Shown: positions 1-5,592 of the stretch, piece by piece
How the letters are laid out: each line of letters begins with the position of its first letter
How positions within the stretch are numbered: position 1 is the stretch's first letter
Assembly (NCBI GenBank): GCA_000715855.1
Contig: KL571250.1
Coordinates: forward strand, 47,828 to 53,419
Reading direction: 5' to 3'
Origin: Actinoplanes liguriensis
GTDB taxonomy: Bacteria > Actinomycetota > Actinomycetes > Mycobacteriales > Micromonosporaceae
Length of the DNA stretch: 5,592 bases
Made by a program: the position numbers and the translations under genes
Notes under the pieces: model-generated
Told to the model about the DNA's origin: nothing
The model's input: the letters and a program-made list of their open reading frames with translations, nothing else
Database searches by the model: none

Positions 1-523
1 GCTCAGCCGGAACCCGCACATCATCGGTGAACAGACCGGTGAGGTAGCCGGCGACGGTGCGCAGGGTGGCCTCGTCGCGCGGGTTCAACGTGGCCGCGGG
101 TATCGCCGCCGCGCAGCACAGCACGCCGGTCACCCGCCCCTCGGCCGTCAGCGGCACCCCGACGTACGCGGCGACGCCGAACGCGGCGGTATGCGGGTGC
201 CCGGCCAGCAGCGGGTCGGCGGCGGCGTCACCTACCAGGGCCGGCAGATCACCGGCGGCGGTCAGGTGACACAACGTCTGCTCGACCGGGTGCGTCGTGC
301 CGGCCGGCAGGACCGGCCCGCCCGGCAGGGACACGCTGTGCGTGACGACCCGCTGCCCGTCACGGAACTCGCTGACGTAGGCGACTTGCATGCCGAGCTG
401 CTCGATCAGCACCCGCAACGCTCGGTCGATGCGCTGCTCGCGGCTACCCCCTGCCGCGCGCAGCAGCGCGATGAGCGCCTGCCCACCACCCGCCGACGCC
501 GCTTGATCTTCGTATACCCGCAT
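1..523 (-). CDS. GAF-domain sensor/regulatory protein, N-terminal part (truncated by left window edge)
   Basis: The minus strand is open from an ATG at 523 to base 1 with no stop, giving 174 residues of a longer protein. The start is the only in-frame ATG, GTG or TTG after a stop at 574-572, but it has no clear Shine-Dalgarno. Residues 15-50 form a helix leading into a GAF-like domain: AYVSEFRDGQRVV at about 48-60, a conserved-looking EQTLCHLTAAGDLP at 81-94, the strand AYVGVPL at 119-125, and GRVTGVLCC at 129-137. This matches the actinobacterial GAF type with a central Cys and the 'YVGVPL...GxLC' core, known as a small-molecule or redox sensing domain. In such proteins GAF is often followed by an EAL phosphodiesterase or another output domain; here the output lies outside the window, so the function is unknown. 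It is cytosolic, with no signal peptide or membrane segment. It starts 115 bases downstream of the nuclease stop codon on the same strand, so it may have its own promoter. Confidence 0.8.
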   Translation of the reverse strand, partial: MRVYEDQAASAGGGQALIALLRAAGGSREQRIDRALRVLIEQLGMQVAYVSEFRDGQRVVTHSVSLPGGPVLPAGTTHPVEQTLCHLTAAGDLPALVGDAAADPLLAGHPHTAAFGVAAYVGVPLTAEGRVTGVLCCAAAIPAATLNPRDEATLRTVAGYLTGLFTDDVRVPAE

Positions 524-638
524 GCAGCCACTGTCGACACCGCAGCGGCAAACCTGACCTCGGCACCCCGATCACTACCGTGACAACGACACCCGCACCC
601 CGGCGGCTTCCGCGCCATGAGCCCCACCATGGTGGGAG
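524..638. other. Intergenic gap between nuclease gene and GAF gene
   Basis: These 115 bases separate the nuclease stop codon from the GAF start codon. They hold the palindrome described separately. On the minus strand, TTGTCA at about 585-590 and TAGTGA at about 575-580 look faintly like promoter hexamers, but they are only a few bases apart, so they cannot form one standard -35/-10 pair. I see no convincing promoter and no coding sequence here. A promoter for the GAF gene could lie here by position only. Confidence 0.4.
622..637 (-). terminator. Possible hairpin behind the nuclease gene (weak terminator or operator)
   Basis: CCCACCATGGTGGG at 623-636 is a perfect 14-base palindrome, and a G-U pair could extend it by one pair in RNA. 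It starts two bases after the TAG stop (641-639) of the nuclease gene. As RNA it folds into a 5-6 bp GC-rich stem with a four-base loop. No U-tract follows on the minus strand, so it is not a classical rho-independent terminator. U-less hairpins have been proposed as terminators in actinobacteria. A dimeric regulator site for the GAF gene is an alternative. Confidence 0.35.
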
Positions 639-1517
639 CTACGCGACTGACGGCCATGGAACCACGATCACCGTGCTGTGCAGGCCGGCGGTGTGTTGCG
701 ACAAGTCGTCCTCGAATCCGGCGGGATTGGTGAAGGTCCCGGCCAGGTCGTAGACGACCGCGATGAGCCGCTTCGCACCGGAATGAGTCTGGTAGGCACG
801 CTGATCGACGATGATCTCGTCACGGATGTCTCGTTCGCCGCGACCGGGCCGGGTCACCTTCACCTCGATGACCGTGCTTTCCGCCTTGATGAAGAAGTCG
901 GTCCGTGAGGACTTGCCGGCGTAGCTGGGCATCGGGTCTTCGGCGCGGGTATCGGCGTACAGCAGTTTCAAAGTCAGGTGGACCAGGTCCTGCACGTCGT
1001 ACTCGTCGGCGACCGGTACCCGGTCCCGGCCCTTGCGCCGGGGCCCTACCAGCGGCCGGGATGCTCCGGGAAGACGACGCAGCGCCTCGATGAGGAAGCC
1101 GAGGCTGGGACCGCCGCCCGCCGCCTCCGGAGCCGGCCCCCCTCCCGCAGCAACCACCGTGGCGTCCCACGTCAGGACACCAGAGGCATCCAACTGCGCG
1201 CCAGCCGGGGTGAGCGCCTGGCGTAGCCGCACGAGTTTGCGGTAGGCGTCGTCGGCCTGATTCTCGAAGGCGCCTTCAGTGCGCAGCAGGTCGACGAGTT
1301 CGGTGACCAGGTAGCGGGCGGTGGCGTCGTCGGCTGTGGCCAGGGCCTCGCGGACCTTGCGTTCCTTGTTGAACCCGGTGAAATGGTCCGGGTCGATACC
1401 GACGACCGACAGGGAGGCATCGATAGCCGAATGCGGTGGCCCGCCGCCGCCGTTCCACAGCTGGGCGACAGCGTTGGCCAGTCGCTGCCCGAGCGGCCGG
1501 TTCCCGACTTGCGTCAT
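639..1517 (-). CDS. DpnII/MboI-like PD-(D/E)XK nuclease with N-terminal helical domain
   Basis: This is a 292-residue protein. I chose the ATG at 1517 because it overlaps the upstream helicase stop (ATGA) and has AAGGGAG at 1531-1525, seven bases before it. An in-frame start at 1577 lies inside the helicase gene and is unlikely. Residues 1-115 are mostly helical and not firmly identified; the stretch FNKERKVREAL (49-59) followed by a LVTELVDLLR helix recalls helical domains found ahead of effector domains in AbiJ-type abortive-infection proteins (low confidence). Residues 123-140 are a Gly/Pro/Ala linker with two copies of AAGGGP. Residues 170-287 match the REase_DpnII-MboI type nuclease: DEYDVQDLVH (171-180), PSYAGKSSRTDFFI (197-210), TVIEVKVTR (215-223), then a DQRAYQTH helix and the LIAVVYDLAG strand. 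The predicted metal-binding and catalytic set is Asp207, Glu218 and Lys220, all present, so the enzyme looks intact. The likely activity is DNA cleavage with unknown specificity. Translational coupling suggests it works with the helicase. Confidence 0.87.
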   Translation of the reverse strand: MTQVGNRPLGQRLANAVAQLWNGGGGPPHSAIDASLSVVGIDPDHFTGFNKERKVREALATADDATARYLVTELVDLLRTEGAFENQADDAYRKLVRLRQALTPAGAQLDASGVLTWDATVVAAGGGPAPEAAGGGPSLGFLIEALRRLPGASRPLVGPRRKGRDRVPVADEYDVQDLVHLTLKLLYADTRAEDPMPSYAGKSSRTDFFIKAESTVIEVKVTRPGRGERDIRDEIIVDQRAYQTHSGAKRLIAVVYDLAGTFTNPAGFEDDLSQHTAGLHSTVIVVPWPSVA

Positions 1518-4228
1518 GTGTTGACTCCCTTGGCGTCGCTGCGTGGGTGGATTCCGCGTTGCTGGAGCTGCTCCCACAGCGGTACGAGCGCAGCCTGTGG
1601 GTCGAGGACGAACTCGCTTTCCCGGATACGGACGATGCGCCAGTCGCAGCGGCGCAGTTCCCGGTCGTGGGCGATCTCTGCGGCGAGTTCGTCGGGGGTG
1701 CGGTGAATCGAAGGGCCGTCACATTCGACGGCGAGCCGGCCCTGGTCGCCGACGATCAGCAGGTCGATGCGCCGGTTGCCGAGCTGGTACTGGGCGATCA
1801 CCTCGTAGCCGCGGTCGCGGAGCTCACGGAAGACGCGTTGCTGGGTGATCGACTCGAACGGTCTGCGCAGGTCATGGCGGTTGACGGCGTCGTGCGCCGG
1901 ATCGGTACGGTCCGGGATCCGCGGGTCCAGCATGTGCCGGTAGAGCCGGGACCTCAGGTCGGTGGCGTCGAGAGTGCTCATGTCCATCGACGTAAACAGC
2001 CACATCTGGTCCCGGGCACGGCTGGCCGCAACGTTGAAGTGCCGTTTGTAGCTGGGGGCTCTGATGGTGGTTCGCCGGTGTGTGGCAACCAGCGACAGCA
2101 GCATGATGTCGCGTTCCTCGCCTTGGAAATCCGGCGCCGTCCCGACTCGGATGTTGCGTCGCTCGTACTCAGTGTCGTCGATGCGGGCCCGTAGCTTGTC
2201 GTCGATCATCTTGGTCTGGCGGCAGTCCTGCATGACCACGACGCCGATGGAACGGCGATGGTTGGCTGGGTCGGCAATTAGTTTTGCGACGGTGTCGACG
2301 ATGGCATCGGCCTCTGCCTCGTTGCGCAGCGCGGTGTCCTTGGATTCCTCAACGGCGTCCGGTACGTGCACGACCTGCAATGGCTTCGGGCGTTCGCCGC
2401 CGAACTGCCGCAGCGGGACCAAGCGGTGCTGATAACACAGCCCTGATGACCATCCGATGATCTCCGGCATCGACCGGAAATGCTCGCTGAGCCGGATCGT
2501 CTCCGGTGTACGCGCGGACATTAGCTCGTACAGGTTGGAGTTCGGGCCCAACACGTTGCGGTGGGCGATATCCAGGATCCCCAGGTGACGGTCCAGGATT
2601 CGGAACGCGCTCTGATGATCGGTCGCGGTGCTGGGCCGCGGTGTGCACTGCTCCTCGTCGCCGACCACCACGATCTGCGGTGCCAGCCAGTTCAGATACA
2701 ACGCCTCGACCGGCACCTGGCTGGCCTCGTCGACGATCACCACGTCGAATACATCCGGCCGTGCCGGGACCTTGTCGGCGACCTCGCTCAACGGCATGAC
2801 CCAGGCGGGCACGGCGTCGCGGGCCTTGTCCATCGCTTCCCGGACTGCCTGCTGGTAGCGGGCCTTGTAGTCGCTGGTTCCCTTGCCGAGACGATTGGTC
2901 GCCGACCGGAACTCCTGCAAGGCGATGCGCTGATGAGGCTGGATCCGCCGTTTGCACAGCAGCGCCGCCTGGTGACCGGCGAGGTCACGGGTCGCCATCT
3001 GCAGCCGCCGTTCGGCCTCGTCGAGCCGCTGTTCTAGTGCCCCGTCAACGCCGTTGTCGCGGTGCTCGTCGAAGAACTGCCGGGCGTAGCCCCACGCCCA
3101 GGCGCGGCTGAGATCACCGAGCCGGGCAGCCCAGTGCTCGGCATGTGGGTCGCTGCGCAGCTGCTCGGCAAGCCCCGGATGCGCCTTCTCCAAGTGTTGC
3201 GTCGACTCCAGCAACGTCCGTCCGGCGTGCTGCTCGCCGCGGGCCTGGTGAAGTTCATCGGACACGCCGGTGAATGCGTCCACATCCCGCTCCCGCAGAG
3301 CCTTGGACAGCCGCGCGAGCTCCGGAGCCGCCCGAAACCTCACCGCCCATCCCGCAATGGTCTCGTCGAACTCGGCGAGCAGGCGGTTAGCGGCCCGAGC
3401 CTGCCGCAACCGGGCGACAGCCCGGGCGAGACGCACCATGAGATCCCACCGGCCGGTATCGCTGATCCCGTAGCGGACATCCCGCCGCCGCAACAGGTCG
3501 TCGATCGCGTCCCTTGCTGCCAGCAGCGCACGGATCGCCGTTACTGTGGCGGCGATGTCATGCAACTGCGCGACCCGGCGCCGCAGCGCCCCGGGCGCCA
3601 GCCGAGCACCGACCTCAGCCCACGCCTGGAACGCCTCGTCGACCGCGATCTCGGCACGCAAGGTGATGATCACAGCGTCCACGTCTTCACGGGTCTCCGG
3701 CGGCAGGCCCTCGACCGTGCAGACCGCCAGCAGATCGGCGGCCTGCGCCACCGCCCGTGGCCGGATCATGCGGGCGATCCGGCCGCCGGTCGACAGATAT
3801 CGGCGTAGCAGCAACGCCTGCGGCAGCAGCTGGCGTGGCGTCACCGTCATCCCCGGCCCCGTCTGCACCACGACACCGCGATCAGCGATGGCGCCCAGCG
3901 CATCTTCGTGCCGGGTCACCGCGACCGCGTCGTCGAACAGCGTGTTCCAATACGCCGTATCCCGGCGCCGGACCAACGCATCAACCGCGCGGGCACGCCA
4001 GTCGTCGGTGCCCCATTCCGCGATACTCGCCGACAGCCCGCACCCGTCCATGGCATGCGAGACGCCGTCGACCTGCCGGCAGATCTCCGCCAAGTCGACT
4101 TCCCCCATCTCGGTCACCGCCCAGACTGGGTCGTCGGCGTTAACACCCAGGACGCGGTGGCCCTCGGCCGCGGCCGCCACCGCCGCCGCCACTCGTGCCG
4201 GGGCAGGCAGGTCATCAGGGCCGGGCAT
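1514..4228 (-). CDS. SF1 (DNA2/NAM7-like) helicase C-terminal part with C-terminal Vsr/DUF559-like nuclease
   Basis: This is 904 residues from the ATG at 4228; the frame stays open upstream, with a TTG at 4273 giving 919 and family-like sequence back to about 4288. Residues 1-470 are a long, mostly helical region lying between helicase motifs Ia and II. Helicase core: motif II VIVDEASQ (DEAS 500-503), motif III VVVGDEEQ (520-527), EHFRSMPEI (582-590), motif V VGTAPDFQGEERD (695-707), motif VI RHFNVAASRAR (729-739) with the expected arginines. These are the AAA_11/AAA_12 signatures of UPF1-like SF1 enzymes. Residues 790-885 form an REase_MTES_1575-type domain: FESITQQRVF, then RIDLLI (Asp822), LAVECDG (Glu835, Asp837), His842 and CDWRIVRIRESEF. 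All nuclease residues are present. The Walker A motif is missing because it sits in the upstream ORF in another frame, so this piece alone cannot bind ATP normally. It overlaps that ORF by 14 bases (TGA at 4217-4215) and could be expressed by re-initiation, though ATG 4228 has only a distant AGAGG. Its last codon overlaps the next gene. Confidence 0.85.
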   Translation of the reverse strand: MPGPDDLPAPARVAAAVAAAAEGHRVLGVNADDPVWAVTEMGEVDLAEICRQVDGVSHAMDGCGLSASIAEWGTDDWRARAVDALVRRRDTAYWNTLFDDAVAVTRHEDALGAIADRGVVVQTGPGMTVTPRQLLPQALLLRRYLSTGGRIARMIRPRAVAQAADLLAVCTVEGLPPETREDVDAVIITLRAEIAVDEAFQAWAEVGARLAPGALRRRVAQLHDIAATVTAIRALLAARDAIDDLLRRRDVRYGISDTGRWDLMVRLARAVARLRQARAANRLLAEFDETIAGWAVRFRAAPELARLSKALRERDVDAFTGVSDELHQARGEQHAGRTLLESTQHLEKAHPGLAEQLRSDPHAEHWAARLGDLSRAWAWGYARQFFDEHRDNGVDGALEQRLDEAERRLQMATRDLAGHQAALLCKRRIQPHQRIALQEFRSATNRLGKGTSDYKARYQQAVREAMDKARDAVPAWVMPLSEVADKVPARPDVFDVVIVDEASQVPVEALYLNWLAPQIVVVGDEEQCTPRPSTATDHQSAFRILDRHLGILDIAHRNVLGPNSNLYELMSARTPETIRLSEHFRSMPEIIGWSSGLCYQHRLVPLRQFGGERPKPLQVVHVPDAVEESKDTALRNEAEADAIVDTVAKLIADPANHRRSIGVVVMQDCRQTKMIDDKLRARIDDTEYERRNIRVGTAPDFQGEERDIMLLSLVATHRRTTIRAPSYKRHFNVAASRARDQMWLFTSMDMSTLDATDLRSRLYRHMLDPRIPDRTDPAHDAVNRHDLRRPFESITQQRVFRELRDRGYEVIAQYQLGNRRIDLLIVGDQGRLAVECDGPSIHRTPDELAAEIAHDRELRRCDWRIVRIRESEFVLDPQAALVPLWEQLQQRGIHPRSDAKGVNT
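1518..1531 (-). promoter_or_regulatory. Ribosome binding site and ATGA coupling of the nuclease gene
   Basis: AAGGGAG (1531-1525) lies seven bases before the ATG at 1517, inside the last codons of the helicase gene. The helicase TGA (1516-1514) shares bases with this ATG. This decides the nuclease start and indicates that ribosomes finishing the helicase can begin the nuclease directly. Confidence 0.75.
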
Positions 4229-4300
4229 CTGCTGGTCGCACCTCTCGGCACGGTCTGCACTGTCGCTGCGCAACAGCCGTAGAAGCTGGCAACGTGCCGA
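4215..4300 (-). pseudogene. Frameshift junction splitting the helicase gene
   Basis: Two reading frames of one helicase meet here. The upstream frame looks genuine until about 4297 (HDWIGTLPA) and then runs into nonsense ending at TGA 4217-4215. The downstream frame becomes helicase-like from about 4288, reading QLLRLLRSDSADRAERC and on into PGPDDLPAPARV. Moving between them needs a net +1 insertion or a deletion of 3n+2 bases. From my recollection of the family, around ten residues usually separate the DWI motif from the LLRLLR helix and seem absent here, which favours a small deletion. There is no homopolymer run or obvious slippery sequence. A sequencing error, a true pseudogene, or a two-polypeptide helicase are all possible. 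Confidence 0.65.
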
Positions 4301-5592
4301 TCCAGTCGTGCTCGTCGCGCCCGTCGACGAGCATCTGGGCTGTCTCGGCGAGCGTCAGCCCCGGCTGATCCGCCCCGAACACCGGATGGCGCAGGTATTC
4401 CCGGGCCCGGACGGCGCGTAGTTCGGCGGTGAGGTTGCGGATCTGCCCGGCCAGATCCCGCCGCTGCCGCTGCAGCCCGTCGATCTGCTGCTCGAGCGTG
4501 GACTCGTCGACGGTCGCCATGAGCTCCGACAGCGCTACCAGGCTGTCGGTCAGCTCATCGGTTCCGGTGCGCTGCATGCCGGTCATCAGCACGCACAGCT
4601 GCCGGAGGTTCTCCGGGATCTTGTCCCGCAGAACCTTCAGCGCCTGATCTTTCTGGCTGGTGATCAGCACCCGCTTACCGTCGGCCAGCAAGGCGCAGAT
4701 GAGGTTCGCGATCGTGTGCGTCTTACCGGTCCCGGGCGGTCCCTGCACGACGACCGTACGGTCGGTTCGCAGCTTTTCCAGCACCCGCCGCTGCTCCCGG
4801 TTGGACTCCAACGGGAACAAGCCACTGGACGGCAGTTCCCGATCACCGGCCGGCTCCGATGCCACGACCAGATTCGCCAGGCCGTCAGGCACCGGCCGCC
4901 CGGCACGGTTGAGATCCGCGGCGATGGCCTCGTACATCCGCAGCACCCCAGTCTGGCTACGCGGACGCAGCATCACCGCAGGCGCCAGACGAAGCACGGC
5001 GATGTCGCCGCCCTCATGCTGTTGCGGCGGATCCCACCGGCCCTCCTCCGGCACCAGCTCCGTGCCCCAGCTGCGCTGCCAGCGCAACAGCCACTGCTGC
5101 ATGCCAGCGTCCGGAACCAGCACCTCCGGCGGCGCCAAGCTGGACCGGTCGGTAAGGAAACCATCGGAAGCAGCGAGAAAATCCCGGTCCTCCAGCCGCC
5201 AGCTCGGCGTACCCGGCAACGCGACGGACAGCGTCTCGGTCGCCGTATCGAGAGTGACGGTCACCTCACAGACCAGCAAATGACGGCGCACGACCCACCG
5301 GTCCTGTGCGGCAAGCGCCAGCAGCCCGGCACCCAGGACCAGTTCGTGAGTATCGCTGCGGTGCGCGGCCTCACGACGCAGCATGTCCAGCTTCGTGTAC
5401 TGGGCCCGCACCTGTGCGTTGTCGTTCTCCTCGGCAGCCCACGCACGCCGCCGCAAAAGCCACCGGTCATACAGCTCACGAACGCGATCGTCGGCGCCGG
5501 CGGCCAATCGCGGACCAGGGTCATCCGAACTGCGCCAGCCGTCATCGACCAGCAGCGTGCGCACCTCGGCCGGCGGCACGGGCGCTGCCTCC
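4215..5592 (-). CDS. SF1 helicase N-terminal part with Walker A motif (5' end uncertain, 3' end frameshifted)
   Basis: This is the front of the large helicase. The frame is open to the right edge. A GTG at 5579 has GGAGG (5592-5588) eight bases before it and would give 454 residues. However, the preceding codons read E-A-A-P into VPPAEV, which fits a proline-rich segment continuing from upstream, so I treat the gene as 5'-partial. In numbering from GTG 5579: residues 30-110 are helical then strand-forming (ELVLGAGLLALA 79-90, VVRRHLLVCEVTVTL 96-110), a pattern I associate with the N-terminal region of giant AAA_11-type helicases. LFPLESNREQRRVL (254-267) is a Q-motif-like segment; VVVQGPPGTGKTHTIANL (276-293) is Walker A, with GPPGTGKT at 4742-4719; RVLITSQKDQALKVLRDKI (303-321) is motif Ia; 355-395 is a likely coiled coil. 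Family-like sequence ends near HDWIGTLPA (424-432). The last ~22 residues are Arg/Cys/Gln-rich and look out of frame. Motifs II-VI are in the next ORF, so this piece alone is not a working helicase. Confidence 0.82.
   Translation of the reverse strand, partial: EAAPVPPAEVRTLLVDDGWRSSDDPGPRLAAGADDRVRELYDRWLLRRRAWAAEENDNAQVRAQYTKLDMLRREAAHRSDTHELVLGAGLLALAAQDRWVVRRHLLVCEVTVTLDTATETLSVALPGTPSWRLEDRDFLAASDGFLTDRSSLAPPEVLVPDAGMQQWLLRWQRSWGTELVPEEGRWDPPQQHEGGDIAVLRLAPAVMLRPRSQTGVLRMYEAIAADLNRAGRPVPDGLANLVVASEPAGDRELPSSGLFPLESNREQRRVLEKLRTDRTVVVQGPPGTGKTHTIANLICALLADGKRVLITSQKDQALKVLRDKIPENLRQLCVLMTGMQRTGTDELTDSLVALSELMATVDESTLEQQIDGLQRQRRDLAGQIRNLTAELRAVRAREYLRHPVFGADQPGLTLAETAQMLVDGRDEHDWIGTLPASTAVAQRQCRPCREVRPADARP

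Noticed and set aside
191..583. 130-residue plus-strand open frame at the left edge
   Set aside because: The opposite strand encodes a clear GAF domain over the same bases, so this is a shadow.
406..657. 83-residue minus-strand open frame between the nuclease and GAF genes
   Set aside because: Its sequence is Arg/Cys-rich with no family resemblance, and it overlaps the GAF coding start in a different frame.
1518..1577. Upstream start for the nuclease giving 312 residues
   Set aside because: The extra 20 residues would be read from helicase coding sequence, and the ATG at 1517 has the stop overlap and a good ribosome binding site.
1436..2194. 252-residue plus-strand open frame
   Set aside because: It lies antisense to the helicase motifs V-VI and nuclease domain, shows no recognisable domain, and long antisense frames are expected in GC-rich DNA.
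3062..3808. 248-residue plus-strand open frame
   Set aside because: Antisense shadow of the helical region of the helicase; its composition is Pro/Arg/Gln-rich and matches no family.
4165..4200. GCC/GGC triplet-like run as a microsatellite
   Set aside because: It encodes an alanine-rich helix at the start of the second helicase ORF and is irregular; codon bias explains it.
4255..4300. Programmed ribosomal frameshift in the helicase
   Set aside because: There is no slippery heptamer, homopolymer or RF2-like stop context at the switch; an indel explains it more simply.
3546..4421. 291-residue plus-strand open frame spanning the frameshift site
   Set aside because: Ser/Arg/Ala-rich shadow with no motif; it crosses the helicase break only because this other strand frame is open by chance.

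Overview
The window is GC-rich throughout (I estimate well over 60% by eye), with strong G/C at third codon positions and coding sequence on the minus strand from end to end. This points to a high-GC actinobacterium; the sequence alone does not support a genus. I see no tRNA, rRNA, CRISPR array, insertion sequence or attachment site.

Layout, following transcription from right to left. (1) 5592 to about 4285: the front part of a very large superfamily 1 helicase, with an N-terminal region, a Walker A motif and motif Ia. (2) About 4285 to 1514: the rest of the same helicase in another reading frame, with motifs II to VI and a C-terminal Vsr/DUF559-like nuclease domain (REase_MTES_1575 type). 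The two parts look like one ancestral protein broken by a frameshift near 4280-4300. (3) 1517 to 639: a 292-residue protein with a DpnII/MboI-like PD-(D/E)XK nuclease domain at its C-terminus. It starts inside the helicase stop codon (ATGA overlap) and has a good ribosome binding site. (4) 638 to 524: a short intergenic gap with a perfect 14-base palindrome just behind the nuclease stop codon. (5) 523 to 1: the N-terminal 174 residues of a GAF-domain sensor protein that runs off the left edge.

How they may work together: the helicase-nuclease and the second nuclease are translationally coupled and so probably act together. Both carry nuclease folds common in anti-phage or anti-plasmid modules, and no DNA methyltransferase is visible. 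A helicase plus two nucleases without a modification enzyme makes a candidate defence operon; the defence role is inferred. The frameshift between motif I and motif II is the main uncertainty: the helicase may be dead, a split two-polypeptide enzyme, or intact with a sequencing error. The GAF gene is on the same strand but separated, and is probably unrelated.
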